Shown here piece by piece: positions 28,100 to 38,315 of a stretch of 64,000 bases of DNA (position 1 is its first letter; each line of letters starts with the position of its first letter). Made by a program: the position numbers and the translations under genes. The stretch lies in contig NZ_FZMQ01000005.1 in the NCBI RefSeq assembly GCF_900197855.1, positions 274,175 through 338,174 of the forward strand. Reading direction: 5' to 3'. This DNA is from Helicobacter cynogastricus. GTDB taxonomy: Bacteria > Campylobacterota > Campylobacteria > Campylobacterales > Helicobacteraceae. Below the pieces are notes generated by a model that saw nothing but the letters and a program-made list of their open reading frames with translations, was not told where the DNA came from and did no database searches.

Positions 28100-28764
28100 A
28101 GAATTTTCTTTTCTCGCCCACTGAAGAGGTTGAGCAAATTAGGCCAATGCTTGTAAAGTGTGAAAAGAAAAACAAGTACCATAGGGGTGCGTGTACCAAC
28201 TTGTGCGTCCACATTGATGGGCGCGGGCAAATGGATATGCAAAAGAGGAATGACAAAAAGAAGCAAGGTCGCTAAACCCACGCCCACAATAGAAGCTAAA
28301 GAGGAAATTTTGAGTTTTTTGCCAATAAATGCCCACAAGGCTAAACCAATTAGGCTCTCTACTGGAATTAACAAAAGCACCGCTCCCATCGTTGTGCTCA
28401 CGCCCTTACCCCCCTTAAAGCCCAAAAAAGGCGAATAGCAATGCCCTAGAATGGTCATAATGGCGACCATCCATTGCGCTTCATAGCTTAACCCCGCAAG
28501 CTTTGTCAATAATACGCAAAACACTCCCTTAAGTAAATCCAAGACCAACACGCTTGTACCTAATTTTTTAGCCCTAGTAGGATCAATGCTATTTACCACG
28601 CGCACTACATTAGTAGCCCCAGTCCCTCTACTCCCCTCTTTAGTAATGTCCACTTTGTAGCGCATTTTAACAATCCAATATCCAAAGGGAATTCCCCCCA
28701 CAAAATACCCGATGAGATAGAAAATAACATTGATATTTGTCAAAAAAACTAAAAGATTCTCCAT
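28096..28764 (-). CDS. plsY: Acyl-phosphate:glycerol-3-phosphate acyltransferase PlsY
   Basis: Makes lysophosphatidic acid from acyl phosphate in the inner membrane. Five to six membrane segments and the three PlsY motifs are seen: SRGTGATNVVR, GHCYSPFLGFKGGKGVSTTMG with the acyl-phosphate-binding GGKG loop, and HWPNLLNLFSGRE near the C-terminus. 222 residues, typical. ATG 28764 has AAAGGTAG upstream. It forms an operon with folB. Confidence 0.95.
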   Translation of the reverse strand: MENLLVFLTNINVIFYLIGYFVGGIPFGYWIVKMRYKVDITKEGSRGTGATNVVRVVNSIDPTRAKKLGTSVLVLDLLKGVFCVLLTKLAGLSYEAQWMVAIMTILGHCYSPFLGFKGGKGVSTTMGAVLLLIPVESLIGLALWAFIGKKLKISSLASIVGVGLATLLLFVIPLLHIHLPAPINVDAQVGTRTPMVLVFLFTLYKHWPNLLNLFSGREKKIL

Positions 28765-28803
28765 GTGCTACCTTTATCTTGAAAACCAAATTATAACGAA
28801 AAA

Positions 28804-29334
28804 TCAAAACGACTTTATGTAACGCCCCGGAATCAAAACCCCTTGCTTGTCATTGAATAAAAAATTTACCTCATAACTTTCTTGGATTTTTCGTTTCTTA
28901 TCTCTTGGAATATGTTGGATAGTCAATTCAATAGGGGGGAGTTTTAAAGGCGTATGGGGTTTGACCTCAAAGGCTAAAAAAAGTGGTTTTTGATGGGCAT
29001 TATCCCAGCCTGTGCGCCATCTAGGCAAAGTGGTTTGGCTTTTAAGCAAACGATCCCCTACCTGCACCTCAAAGGAAGCCAAATAATAAATACCCGGCTC
29101 TAATAACCGACTTTCTATTTTGGCCTTTCTAAAGGTATCCCGCAACAATAATAAAAACCAGTTATTACTTCCAAGCATAAACTCCTTAGAGTTTTGATCC
29201 CCCACTTTGCGCCAATAGGTTTTGACAGCACTACCTTTATAAGCAATGTCAAAGGTTACTAAACTAGCTAAAGGAGAAGACTTAGGCGCACAAGCACAAA
29301 AAAATAATAACAACGCAAATTTAAGCACTCTCAT
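28804..29334 (-). CDS. Putative lipoprotein of unknown function
   Basis: 176 residues. The N-terminus MRVLKFALLLFFCACAPKSS looks like a lipoprotein signal with Cys16 (or Cys14) as the lipid site, though the lipobox is imperfect. The mature part is rich in beta-prone segments and contains no motif recognised. It lies 39 bases upstream of plsY on the same strand and diverges from the cytochrome gene at 29403. Confidence 0.6.
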   Translation of the reverse strand: MRVLKFALLLFFCACAPKSSPLASLVTFDIAYKGSAVKTYWRKVGDQNSKEFMLGSNNWFLLLLRDTFRKAKIESRLLEPGIYYLASFEVQVGDRLLKSQTTLPRWRTGWDNAHQKPLFLAFEVKPHTPLKLPPIELTIQHIPRDKKRKIQESYEVNFLFNDKQGVLIPGRYIKSF

Positions 29335-29402
29335 GGGCTAAACTATAGCACTCTAGGCCTTAAATGCGCTAAAATAACATTAAATATCAACAAAGGATAT
29401 TT

Positions 29403-29978
29403 ATGAGAATACATGCATTGTTGGCTTTGGTCGCTACCGGGTTTTTACAGGCGCAAAATTTGCTCTATAGTCCAGAGGTGCTTTCCCTCTATTTGCACCC
29501 TGAAGATTCTAAAGTCGCTGGGCGTTTGTTACCTACCAACGCCTTTAGCGTTGTAAAAACTCAAGGATCGCGCGTTTTAGTGCGCATTGAGGGCTACTCC
29601 AACCCCAAAGCCCCCTCTGTGATCTATGCTAACGATCACCAGCGCGTGCTCGTAGCCGCCTTTGCTAAGAATACGCCTTTAAAATTTACCAGTCATACCC
29701 CCTCTAAAGAGGGCAAATGGGATCGTGTGAGCATTGAGGTTTGGACAGATAAGGCCAAATTTAGCTCTGATTTACAGGCGATGCTCATCCATGCCCAAGA
29801 GCTTTTTTCTAGCAATTGCAGCACTTGCCACGCCTTGCACAAACCCCAAGAATTCCGTGCCAATGCATGGCCCTCTATTTTCCGCTCCATGCAAGAGCGC
29901 ACCGCCATTCCCAAAAAGGATCGTTGGCTGGTCATCCAATACTTGCAAAAAAACGCCCAAGATTCTAAATCCCATTAA
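29403..29978 (+). CDS. Periplasmic monoheme cytochrome c paired with the molybdoenzyme
   Basis: 191 residues with a signal peptide (MRIHALLALVATGFLQAQ). A 110-residue beta-rich N-terminal region precedes one c-type heme site, CSTCH at residues 139-143. A possible axial Met lies in SIFRSMQERT, with the spacing to the C-terminal helix typical of small cytochromes c. Its start has AAAGGAT. The next gene, 12 bases on, is a TorA/BisC-type reductase; the same pairing is found in Campylobacter jejuni (Cj0265c-Cj0264c). It probably donates electrons to that enzyme in the periplasm. Confidence 0.85.
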   Translation: MRIHALLALVATGFLQAQNLLYSPEVLSLYLHPEDSKVAGRLLPTNAFSVVKTQGSRVLVRIEGYSNPKAPSVIYANDHQRVLVAAFAKNTPLKFTSHTPSKEGKWDRVSIEVWTDKAKFSSDLQAMLIHAQELFSSNCSTCHALHKPQEFRANAWPSIFRSMQERTAIPKKDRWLVIQYLQKNAQDSKSH

Positions 29979-29989
29979 AAGGCTTCCTT

Positions 29990-32500
29990 ATGTTAGATCG
30001 CCGCAGATTTTTACAACTCAGTGCTTCTTTGAGCGCGTTGCCCCTCTTCCCCTCCGCCCTGCAAGCTTCTCAAAAAGTGAACATTAAGCCCGGTCTTGTG
30101 CGCAATGGTTCTGTAATCAGCGCTGCTCACTGGGGTGCCCTGCAACTTAGCATTAAAGAGGGCAAACTAGTTAAAAGCCAGCCTTGGGAGAAAGTAACCC
30201 AAATGGACAACCCCTTGCAACACTATGTCCCCGATCTAGTTTATAACTCTCGGGTCAAATACACATATGTGCGTCAATCCTATCTTAAAGACCCTAATAA
30301 TCCTAAACCACACTTGCGAGGTAAAGAACCCTTTGTGCGTGTGCCCTATGAAAAAGCGATCGCATTGGCCGCCCAAGAGTTGCGCAAAACCCGAGAGAGC
30401 AAGGGGAATAATGCCATTTATGGGGGCAGTTATGGTTGGAAATCCAGCGGGAACATGCACAATGCGCGCACGCTTTTACACCGCTTCTTAAATCTCACAG
30501 GAGGCTTTGTAGGAGGACTTGGAGATTACTCTACGGGGGCTTCACAGGTGATCATGCCCTATGTAGTGGGCTCAATTGAGGTGTATGAACAGCAGACCTC
30601 ATGGGAAAATATTTTAGAACATTCTAAATGCGTGGTGATTTGGGGTTCTGATCCTCTAAGCACCTTGCGTATCGCCTATACAGCCACCGATCAGCGTGGG
30701 CTAGCCTATTTTGAAAAGCTCAAAAAGAGCAAAATTAAGGTAATTTGCATCGATCCTATCCGCACAGATACGGCAGAATTTTTGGGCGCAGAGTGGATTG
30801 CCGTGCGCCCTAATAGCGATGTGGCACTCATGTTGGGCATGGCTTACCACCTTGTAGATACCAACAAGCATGATAAAAAATTCTTAGAGAATTACACTAC
30901 TGGTTTTGAGATTTTCTTAGAATATTTATTAGGCAAAAAAGACAATACACCCAAAACTCCGCAATGGGCAAGCCAAATTTGTGGCATAGACGCGCCTACC
31001 ATTAAAAGACTAGCGATTCTTTTTGCTACCCAGCCTACTATGATTATGAGTGGTTGGGCGATGCAACGTGCTCACCATGGCGAACAACCCCATTGGATGC
31101 TTGTAACCCTAGCGTGCATGCTTGGGCAAATTGGCACTAAAGGCGGGGGCTTTGGCTTGAGTTATCACTATAGCAATGGGGGCGTGCCTACCTGCAAGGG
31201 CGGAGTGATCCCTGGCATGGACGCACTTAAAAGAGGGGTATGGGAAAAGGGCAAATTTTTAGGCTTGGTCTCTGAAACACAGAGCGCACAAGGTCCAGAA
31301 TGGTTAGAGAAAGATGGTAGTAGCGCGATCCCTGTGGCACGTATCGCCGATGCTCTGCTTAACCCGGGCAAAACTATCGATCATAATGGGAAAAAGATCA
31401 CCTACCCGGATATTGACTTTATCTACTGGGTGGGAGGCAATCCCATCGTACACCACCAAAATACCAATAATAACCTGCGCGCGTGGCGCAAACCCCGCAC
31501 GGTGGTGGTCAATGAAATTTATTGGACTCCCACAGCCAAAATGGCAGATATTCTTTTTCCCATCACCTCTCCTTATGAGCGCGATGATATTACCATGACA
31601 GGCGACTACTCCAACATGAACATTGTGCCCATGAAGCAGGCAGTCGCACCCATTGGGGAGAGCAAGGACGATTATCAGGTTTTTAGCGATCTTGCTCGCC
31701 ACTATGGGCAGGAGGTCTTTAATCTCTTCACTAAAAATAATCAAGCTCCTAAGGATTTTATCCGCGAATACTATGAGAGCGCACGCAAACAAACCCAAAG
31801 CTTTGGCGAACTCTTCACCCCCATGCCCAGTTTTGAAGAGTTTTGGGCAAAAAACACACCCATCACTTTCCAGCCCACAACAGAAAGCCAAGAATGGGTG
31901 CGTTTTGGCGACTTCCTAGAAGACCCTATTCTCAACGCCCTAGGCACAGACTCCGGACTTATTGAAATTTACCCCAAGCGGGTAGCTGACTACAAATACG
32001 AGGATTGTCAAGGACATCCAATGTGGTTTGAACCTAGTGAATGGTTGGGCAATGCCACATCAAAAACCCCTTTTCACCTTCTAACAAGCCATTCCAAATA
32101 CCGCCTACATTCTCAACTTTGCCAAACTAGTTTGCGCAAGGAATACGCCGTGCAAGATCGCGAACCGCTTTTGATCAATGCCACAGATGCTAAAAAATTG
32201 GGGATCAAAAATGGAGATGTAGTGCGGGTGTTCAACGATCGTGGAGAGGTTTTGGCTGGCGCGCAGGTGAGCGATCGCATCGCTCCGGGCGTAGTGCGTT
32301 TGTGCGAGGGTTCTTGGTATGATCCTGATTCTAAAGGATTGTGCAAAACCGGAAGCGCGAATGTGCTCACTCAGGATAGACCCGCCTCCAAGCTCTCTAA
32401 TGCCAACTGCGCACACACGAGTCTGGTCAATATTGAGAAGTACACAAAACCCCTACCTGCTTTGAGCGCGTTTAAAGCTCCACATATCAAGAAGGCTTAG
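29990..32500 (+). CDS. Periplasmic molybdopterin S-/N-oxide reductase (TorA/BisC/DMSO reductase family)
   Basis: 836 residues. The N-terminus LDRRRFLQLSASLSALP is a Tat signal. There is no 4Fe-4S motif, as in the DMSO reductase type III group. GGSYGWKSSGNMHN and GDYSTGASQVIMP match TorA/DorA, with Ser181 the expected molybdenum ligand. Further cofactor segments are VVIWGSDPL, YWVGGNPIVHHQNTN and HSKYRLHSQ. The substrate may be TMAO, DMSO, biotin sulfoxide or methionine sulfoxide; sequence alone does not decide. It follows the cytochrome c by 12 bases and is followed by a strong hairpin. Confidence 0.9.
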   Translation: MLDRRRFLQLSASLSALPLFPSALQASQKVNIKPGLVRNGSVISAAHWGALQLSIKEGKLVKSQPWEKVTQMDNPLQHYVPDLVYNSRVKYTYVRQSYLKDPNNPKPHLRGKEPFVRVPYEKAIALAAQELRKTRESKGNNAIYGGSYGWKSSGNMHNARTLLHRFLNLTGGFVGGLGDYSTGASQVIMPYVVGSIEVYEQQTSWENILEHSKCVVIWGSDPLSTLRIAYTATDQRGLAYFEKLKKSKIKVICIDPIRTDTAEFLGAEWIAVRPNSDVALMLGMAYHLVDTNKHDKKFLENYTTGFEIFLEYLLGKKDNTPKTPQWASQICGIDAPTIKRLAILFATQPTMIMSGWAMQRAHHGEQPHWMLVTLACMLGQIGTKGGGFGLSYHYSNGGVPTCKGGVIPGMDALKRGVWEKGKFLGLVSETQSAQGPEWLEKDGSSAIPVARIADALLNPGKTIDHNGKKITYPDIDFIYWVGGNPIVHHQNTNNNLRAWRKPRTVVVNEIYWTPTAKMADILFPITSPYERDDITMTGDYSNMNIVPMKQAVAPIGESKDDYQVFSDLARHYGQEVFNLFTKNNQAPKDFIREYYESARKQTQSFGELFTPMPSFEEFWAKNTPITFQPTTESQEWVRFGDFLEDPILNALGTDSGLIEIYPKRVADYKYEDCQGHPMWFEPSEWLGNATSKTPFHLLTSHSKYRLHSQLCQTSLRKEYAVQDREPLLINATDAKKLGIKNGDVVRVFNDRGEVLAGAQVSDRIAPGVVRLCEGSWYDPDSKGLCKTGSANVLTQDRPASKLSNANCAHTSLVNIEKYTKPLPALSAFKAPHIKKA

Positions 32501-32506
32501 AGCCTT

Positions 32507-32537
32507 GCTAAAAACCTCTCAAGAGGAGGTTTTTAGC
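32507..32537 (+). terminator. Hairpin after the TorA/BisC gene
   Basis: A perfect 12-base stem, GCTAAAAACCTC pairing with GAGGTTTTTAGC, around a seven-base loop, seven bases after the stop. The A5/T5 arms make it terminator-like on both strands. The T tract is inside the arm rather than after it. The remaining gap to hemC (to 32713) holds AT-rich sequence with nothing recognised. Confidence 0.7.
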
Positions 32538-32713
32538 TAACTTTTAGATAAATAATAAAAATATCGATATCACTTGTATCCAAGACTCTAGCACCGTAAA
32601 AATCCTTTGCAAATGCAAATTAAAGGTTTTGCTCGCCCACTGACAACCTAGCCAAATATAAAACTCTTAAAATATTCTTGTGCCTCTAACAGAAATTAGA
32701 AAACTCTAGGGGT

Positions 32714-33628
32714 TTATAGTTGCGCTTGGGCGAGGATTTCTAGCGCGCCTTTTTGCTTGAAGGTGTGGACTAGGTTGCAGACAAGCTCTTGAGCGCGATC
32801 GCGCGGGGCTGTAGCGTGTTCTTTAATAAAGGTCTTGCCATCTACTAGCCCCACAATGGCGCGCATTTCAAGCCGATCGCCTTGCAAGCGCACATGCACG
32901 CCTAAGGGCACTTGACAGCCTCCTCCTAAAGCGCGCACAAAATCCCGTTCTAAGCCACAACACAGCGCGCTATAAGGATCATTAAGGCGCGCTACTTGAT
33001 TTAAAAGAGGATGATTGACGCGCATTTCAATACCCAGCGCGCCCTGTCCCATACTAGGAATCATCTCCTCTAGGCTCAAGGGCACTTGATAGGGCAACTC
33101 AAGCCCTAAGCGCTCCACCCCCGCGCAGGCTAAAACGATCGCCTCAAAGTCCCCTTTTTGTAGGCGTTCCAAACGCCTTTGTACATTCCCGCGCAAACTC
33201 AAGGGGTCAGTATCCGTGCGCAGGGCTTTAAGCTGCATGGCGCGCCTAAGCGAGGTTGTGCCCACACGCGCATGAGGGGGTAAAGATTGTAGGTTGGGGT
33301 ATTTGTAACTTAAAAAGCAATCCTTAGGGTTGGCGCGCGCGCTCACACAGGCCAAGATCAAACCTTCTTCTAAGTCCACAGGGACATCTTTGAGCGAATG
33401 CACAGCTAAATCAATTTCTCCCTTAAGAAGCAAAACCTCTAACTCTTTAGTGAAAAGCCCCTTGCCCCCGATTTGGGCTAGGGGCACATCTAAAATCTTA
33501 TCCCCCTTAGTTTTCACTACTCTAATTTCACTCTCTAAGCCTAGAGGTTTTAAGAGTTCTTGTACATGTCTGGCCTGCCAAAGGGCTAAAACACTCCCCC
33601 GACTCCCAATGACTAATTTAGCGCCCAT
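32714..33628 (-). CDS. hemC: Porphobilinogen deaminase
   Basis: Polymerises four porphobilinogens to hydroxymethylbilane. IGSRGSVLALWQARHVQ at the N-terminus, IDLAVHSLKDVPVDLEEG with the catalytic Asp, VGTTSLRRAMQL, LSLRGNVQRRLERL, and GGGCQVPLGVH, whose Cys carries the dipyrromethane cofactor. 304 residues. Its start lies within the end of fxsA (11-base overlap). It forms one operon with fxsA, proS, hemA and the prenyl synthase, as in H. pylori. Confidence 0.97.
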   Translation of the reverse strand: MGAKLVIGSRGSVLALWQARHVQELLKPLGLESEIRVVKTKGDKILDVPLAQIGGKGLFTKELEVLLLKGEIDLAVHSLKDVPVDLEEGLILACVSARANPKDCFLSYKYPNLQSLPPHARVGTTSLRRAMQLKALRTDTDPLSLRGNVQRRLERLQKGDFEAIVLACAGVERLGLELPYQVPLSLEEMIPSMGQGALGIEMRVNHPLLNQVARLNDPYSALCCGLERDFVRALGGGCQVPLGVHVRLQGDRLEMRAIVGLVDGKTFIKEHATAPRDRAQELVCNLVHTFKQKGALEILAQAQL

Positions 33629-33977
33629 CTTTATCTAACACCTCAACATCAATGATTCCATCATCTTTTCTAGGGGGTTTTCTCAGCCACGCTACCAGCA
33701 AAGCCAAGAGCCCAAAGACATCACAAAGCACCCCGGGCAAAATCAAGAGCAAGCCCCCAATAGTGCGCAAAAACACTCCCTCCATCCACGCTAAGGGATC
33801 ACGATCTCTTAAATCTAGCACCTTGAGTGAGCCTTTTAACAACGCGCCCCCACCTAAAAGTGCGCTTAAAGCCACTTCTAAAAGAAAGCTCAAGAGCCCA
33901 AATTGTCCCACCACACTCATGATGAGAAAAACCTCTATAATGAGGTAGAACACACCTAAAACGAATAAAAAGGGCAT
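33618..33977 (-). CDS. fxsA: FxsA-family membrane protein
   Basis: 119 residues with about three membrane segments: FVLGVFYLIIEVFLIMSVV, a middle glycine-rich segment, and GGLLLILPGVLCDVFGLLAL. The last matches the FxsA signature (L-L-PG-F-x-D). FxsA overexpression in E. coli relieves F exclusion of phage T7; the normal role is unknown. Its ATG overlaps the proS stop by two bases (TAATG). Confidence 0.85.
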   Translation of the reverse strand: MPFLFVLGVFYLIIEVFLIMSVVGQFGLLSFLLEVALSALLGGGALLKGSLKVLDLRDRDPLAWMEGVFLRTIGGLLLILPGVLCDVFGLLALLVAWLRKPPRKDDGIIDVEVLDKDGR

Positions 33978-35710
33978 TAGCTACGCGCCTCTAGGAGGGT
34001 AGATACAATGTTTTCGCGTGCGATCACGCGCTTGTGTAAACCCTGCCTTGTGATGAGCTCAAATTGCCCTTCTAGGGCTTGTTTGCCCACAATGAGCGCG
34101 TGCGCACATCCGATGAGCTCAAAATCTGCCATCTTTGCCCCAAAGCGATCGATTCTATCATCTAAGAGGGCATCTACACCCGCTCCCTTGAGCTCTTTAT
34201 AGAGTTCTTCACCTAAGCTCTCTAACGCGCTATCTTTAGAGTTAGCCACCAACACCACCACCTCAAAGGGCGCGCTGGATTTGCTCCATACACACCCCTT
34301 TTCATCGCTATTTTGCTCTAAGATCGCGCTCATCAAACGGCTCACCCCAATCCCATAACACCCCATTTCAAAATATTGCAGCCGCCCTTCTTGATCTAAA
34401 AAACGCGCCTCTAGACTCTTAGAATACTTATTGCCTAGTTTGAAAATATGCCCCACCTCAATACTGCGCTGTTCACCCAAAGCCCCCCCACACTCCGGAC
34501 ACGCATCTTTGGGGCGCGCTTGGGCGATGTCTTGGTAATTTAGCCCTGCAAAGGTGGATAAATCCACGCCTACAAAGTGTTGATCTACTTCATTAGCTCC
34601 ACAGATCAAACAATCCGCCTCTTGCAAGTCTATATCAAAGATCACTTCCATATCAGGCACAATATTTTTAATCCCATAAGCCCCGATATAACCCACAGGC
34701 AAGCCTAACTCTCCGATTTCGTGCGCGCTCATCTCCCCTAACTCGAGCGCGCTCTCTGGTGCAATTCTATTAAAGGCGTTGAGGGCTTTGGTTTCCTCTA
34801 ACTGATCATCTCCTCTTAAGAAAAACACCACCGGGCGCGTGCGATCGCTCAAGCGGGCTTTTTTGATCAGCGCCTTCATCAAAAAGTAAGGATGCACTTT
34901 AAAAAAAGAGCTCAGGGCTTCAATGGTGGGAGTATCAGGGGTGTGGAATTTTGCAAACTGGGCTTTGGGGACAATTTCTGGCTCGGGGCGTTTGGCGCGC
35001 TTGGCGATCTCCACATTGGCCGCGTAACGGCATTCTTGACATACAAGTACGCTATCTTCCCCGCACTCAGTCAAGATCACAAATTCTTGACTTTTGCTTC
35101 CTCCAATCGCCCCGCTATCTGCCTCTACCGCGCGAAAATTCAACCCTAATCTCGTGCAAATTTCACTATAGGCAGCATGCATGCGCTCAAATTCCTTATC
35201 CAAGCACTCTGTGTTAGCATGGAAACTATAGGCGTCCTTCATCACAAATTCGCGCGCGCGTAGCAAGCCAAAGCGCGGACGGATTTCATCGCGAAACTTG
35301 GTATGGATTTGGTAGAGATTGAGCGGGAGTTGTTTATAACTCTTGATATGGGATTTAGCAATTTGGGTGATCGCCTCCTCATGGGTGGGGGAGAGCACAC
35401 AAAGATTGTTTTTGCGATCAGGGAAGCTTAAAAGCTCTTTGCCATATTGTTCAAAACGCCCGCTCTCCTGCCATAAGAAAGCGGGCACGACAAAGCCTAA
35501 AGTACACTCCTGCGCGCCATAAGAATCCATCACCTCCTTAACCACTGCACGGATCTTATTTAAGACCTTATGCCCTAAGGGCAAAAAATGGTAAAGCCCG
35601 CTGCCCATTTGCTGGATGTAGCCACCTTGCAACATGTAGCGGTGGCTTTTTAAGAGCGCGTCCTTAGGGACTTCCTTTGTAGTGGGGGCAAAGAGTTGAG
35701 AAAAACGCAT
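33977..35710 (-). CDS. proS: Prolyl-tRNA synthetase (bacterial type with editing domain)
   Basis: Class II synthetase charging tRNA-Pro. Motif 1 region [19 protein letters not shown], motif 2 [19 protein letters not shown], and motif 3 [14 protein letters not shown] are clear. The insertion between motifs 2 and 3 is the Ala-Pro editing (YbaK-like) domain, about residues 225-385. The anticodon domain is C-terminal. 577 residues. ATG 35710 overlaps the hemA stop (TGATG); a TTG one codon earlier is the alternative. Confidence 0.97.
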   Translation of the reverse strand: MRFSQLFAPTTKEVPKDALLKSHRYMLQGGYIQQMGSGLYHFLPLGHKVLNKIRAVVKEVMDSYGAQECTLGFVVPAFLWQESGRFEQYGKELLSFPDRKNNLCVLSPTHEEAITQIAKSHIKSYKQLPLNLYQIHTKFRDEIRPRFGLLRAREFVMKDAYSFHANTECLDKEFERMHAAYSEICTRLGLNFRAVEADSGAIGGSKSQEFVILTECGEDSVLVCQECRYAANVEIAKRAKRPEPEIVPKAQFAKFHTPDTPTIEALSSFFKVHPYFLMKALIKKARLSDRTRPVVFFLRGDDQLEETKALNAFNRIAPESALELGEMSAHEIGELGLPVGYIGAYGIKNIVPDMEVIFDIDLQEADCLICGANEVDQHFVGVDLSTFAGLNYQDIAQARPKDACPECGGALGEQRSIEVGHIFKLGNKYSKSLEARFLDQEGRLQYFEMGCYGIGVSRLMSAILEQNSDEKGCVWSKSSAPFEVVVLVANSKDSALESLGEELYKELKGAGVDALLDDRIDRFGAKMADFELIGCAHALIVGKQALEGQFELITRQGLHKRVIARENIVSTLLEARS

Positions 35711-37020
35711 CAAAATCCTTCTTCGCTAAATTCGCATTTGTAGCGGTTGATAAAAAGACTCTCTTTGCCTAAGTTAAACAAGGTTTTCAAAGATTCGCCC
35801 AGCATATCACTCTCAGGTTTGTGCGCGCTTTTTTTGAGCGTAGCGGTGGGGGGGTGCAAAAAGGTGTTAAAAGCGTTGTGTAAAATGCGCGCGACATTTT
35901 GTTCGTATTCTTGGGGCAAGTAGCCCTTTTTAATGGCGCGCTGGAGTTCTTTTAATGCAGCTTGCTTGGCCAGTTCCCTTAAGTCTTTGATGAGGGGGTC
36001 TACTTCTAAACTCTGTAGCCACTGGGCAAATTGCACGCTAAATTGTCCCACCACTTGGTAGGCATGGCGCGTATCCTTTTGGCGTTGCTCTAAATTCTGC
36101 GTTGCTACGCCCTGCAAATCGTCCACACTATAAAGCCAAATATTAGGTTCTATAGGAGGCTCAATGTCTCTAGGCACGGCTAAATCAAACCACCAACGCC
36201 TAAAAACACAAGGGCGCGCCATTTTTTGTGTGATCACACAAGTAGGCGCGCTGGTGGCAGAAAATAAAAAGCTATGCGCGTTGATCCCCTCTTCTAGCGC
36301 GCTCAAGGGGCGGGCTTGGATGTGGGGGTTTTTTAGACTTTGGACAAACTCGCGCGCGCGCTCTATATTGCGATTAATCAGCTCTATTTCAAAGCCCTTA
36401 GCTAGTAGGTGTTTGCACACCAATTGCCCCATTTCGCCCATGCCCACCACCATCGCGCGCTTTTCTAATTTTTCAACATTTAAAATCTCTAATGCCTGCT
36501 TGACCGCCACAGAGGCGATAGACACCGCTTGAGAGGAGATTGTCGTAGCCTTGCGCACCCCTGCTGCGCACTTGAGCGCAAAATGGGCCAAACGGCTTAA
36601 GTGTTTGGCGCACAAGCCCGCTTGTAAACAGAGTTTAAAGGCCTCTTTAAACTGCCCGGTAATTTGGGTTTCTCCCACCACCAAACTATCTAAACTGCTC
36701 ACCACGCAAAAAACATGGTGAATTGCATGCTCTTGGGTGTGGGTTTCTAAGCTGGCTTGCAGGCTCTTAAACTCCACCCCTTTGGCTAGAGAGAGGGATT
36801 TAAGCAAATGAGGGGCGATACGCTCAAATTCATGGGCATAAAGGTAAAATTCTACGCGATTACAAGTACATAGTGCCATGATCTCATACACGCTAGCATG
36901 TTCTTTTTTAAACTGGCTCAGAAATTCTAATAACGCCCCCTGTGTGAACGCCAGTTTTTCACGACTCTCAATGGGCAAGAGTTTATGGCTAAAACCTAAA
37001 GTAAGATACCCCACCTGCAT
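35710..37020 (-). CDS. hemA: Glutamyl-tRNA reductase
   Basis: First enzyme of the C5 heme pathway, reducing glutamyl-tRNA to glutamate semialdehyde. [12 protein letters not shown] holds the catalytic Cys (about residue 51). [20 protein letters not shown], the Rossmann segment [17 protein letters not shown], and [12 protein letters not shown]-like [11 protein letters not shown] are all family hallmarks. 436 residues. It is clustered with hemC but no hemL or hemB is in view. A C7 run near 35857 lies in frame. Confidence 0.96.
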   Translation of the reverse strand: MQVGYLTLGFSHKLLPIESREKLAFTQGALLEFLSQFKKEHASVYEIMALCTCNRVEFYLYAHEFERIAPHLLKSLSLAKGVEFKSLQASLETHTQEHAIHHVFCVVSSLDSLVVGETQITGQFKEAFKLCLQAGLCAKHLSRLAHFALKCAAGVRKATTISSQAVSIASVAVKQALEILNVEKLEKRAMVVGMGEMGQLVCKHLLAKGFEIELINRNIERAREFVQSLKNPHIQARPLSALEEGINAHSFLFSATSAPTCVITQKMARPCVFRRWWFDLAVPRDIEPPIEPNIWLYSVDDLQGVATQNLEQRQKDTRHAYQVVGQFSVQFAQWLQSLEVDPLIKDLRELAKQAALKELQRAIKKGYLPQEYEQNVARILHNAFNTFLHPPTATLKKSAHKPESDMLGESLKTLFNLGKESLFINRYKCEFSEEGF

Positions 37021-37908
37021 TCAAAACTCCCGCTCGATCAAGCTAGAAGCCACTTTTTCTAAGCTAGCATGTCCTTTAATAGCTTCTAGGGCACAATGGG
37101 CGTAGTGGTGGATATGCTCTAAGACCTTAGGGGCGATATGATGGGCTTTAAATTGTTGCGCACACCATGTTAGGGCTTGCTCATCAGCGTTTTTAAAGCA
37201 GGCTTGTAGCTGGGCTTGCTCTAGGGGGTCTAGCTCTTGGTAGAGTAGAATATAGGGCAGAGTGCTTCTGCCCTCTTTAAAATCGCTAAAAGCGGGTTTG
37301 CCTAAAACCTCTTTGGGCTGAGTGATGTCTAATAGATCGTCCATAATCTGAAAGGCGATTCCAAAATTGCGCCCAAAAGTGTGGTAGGCTTGGGGCTTAA
37401 GTCCGCTTAAAAGCGCAGCTCCTGCGCAACTTGCCACCATTAAAGACGCGCTTTTATCTTGGATAATGTCAATATAACGCGTTATGTCCGTGTGAAAAGT
37501 ATCTGAGGCGCGCACATCTTTAATCTCTCCTCTTGAGAGTTCCATCACACTATGAGCGACTAATTGGGCGATCTGACTATCTAATTTGGTGAGCTCAAAA
37601 AAGGCTTTAGCGTAGAAAATGTCGCCTAACATGATTGCGTTTTGGTTGCCAAATGTGTGGTTAATGGAGGCTTGCGCGCGTCTTGTTTGGGCGTTGTCAA
37701 TCACATCGTCATGCAAGAGTGAAGCGCTTTGAATCATCTCAATGACGGCGCAAAAGTCGATTAATTGAGGGTGGTTTGGGCAAATAGCTAAGATGAGCTT
37801 ACTGCGTAGCATTTTCCCCTGCCCAAGCAGGGCCGCCATGCGCTCTACCTCTGCGCTTTGCACTTGGGCTAAAAATTCTTGGATTCTGTGGGCAATTTTT
37901 TCTAACAT
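37021..37908 (-). CDS. ispB: Trans-polyprenyl diphosphate synthase (octaprenyl type)
   Basis: Elongates isoprenoid diphosphates, probably for the menaquinone side chain. First aspartate-rich motif LLHDDVIDNAQTRR (about residue 73) and second FQIMDDLLDITQ are present, with GQGKMLRSKL for IPP binding. About 295 residues from ATG 37908, which overlaps the upstream stop (TAATG). An in-frame ATG six codons earlier (37926) is possible. Product chain length is inferred from the H. pylori neighbour order, not read from sequence. Confidence 0.88.
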   Translation of the reverse strand: MLEKIAHRIQEFLAQVQSAEVERMAALLGQGKMLRSKLILAICPNHPQLIDFCAVIEMIQSASLLHDDVIDNAQTRRAQASINHTFGNQNAIMLGDIFYAKAFFELTKLDSQIAQLVAHSVMELSRGEIKDVRASDTFHTDITRYIDIIQDKSASLMVASCAGAALLSGLKPQAYHTFGRNFGIAFQIMDDLLDITQPKEVLGKPAFSDFKEGRSTLPYILLYQELDPLEQAQLQACFKNADEQALTWCAQQFKAHHIAPKVLEHIHHYAHCALEAIKGHASLEKVASSLIEREF

Positions 37909-38315
37909 TAAGGTTGTTCGATCCATTTGAGCTTGTCAGAGGCACGCACGCGCAAACTGGCCTGTTCATTGTGTATGTCAAATTTCTTAAAAGTGAGGGC
38001 GAAATAAGGAGGAGTGGGATCTATCCCCTCACTGCTTTGAGTTTGAATCACCTCTTTAAAGAGATCAAGGCGGAAAGTGTCGCGCTGAAAATCCGGATAC
38101 AAAATGAATTGATAGGGAAAGCCATTACATTTAAGGAGTACCACTAACCCACCGTCTTTAAAGAGAGTCCAGCGCAAAGAAAGGGGTTTTTTGAATTTGC
38201 CTAACTGGAGCTCCCCACGATAGATTTGATCTTTTTTCAGATCCAAGATTTTATCTAGGCTCTTTGCCATAGCCATCTGCGCTAACACAATCACGATGAC
38301 AAAGAGCCTATTCAT
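37908..38315 (-). CDS. Periplasmic protein of unknown function (HP0241-like)
   Basis: 135 residues: a signal peptide (MNRLFVIVIVLAQMAMAKS), then a compact beta-rich domain with KKPLSLRWTLFKDGGLVVLL and YQFILYPDFQRDTFRLDLF. No known motif. In H. pylori a protein of unknown function occupies this slot between the prenyl synthase and the DUF2018 gene. It overlaps the DUF2018 gene by eight bases and the prenyl synthase start by one. Confidence 0.7.
   Translation of the reverse strand: MNRLFVIVIVLAQMAMAKSLDKILDLKKDQIYRGELQLGKFKKPLSLRWTLFKDGGLVVLLKCNGFPYQFILYPDFQRDTFRLDLFKEVIQTQSSEGIDPTPPYFALTFKKFDIHNEQASLRVRASDKLKWIEQP

Noticed and set aside
31304-31891. 195-codon minus-strand frame inside the molybdoenzyme gene
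   Set aside because: Long, but the opposite strand is a clearly conserved TorA/BisC gene and this frame has no known domain.
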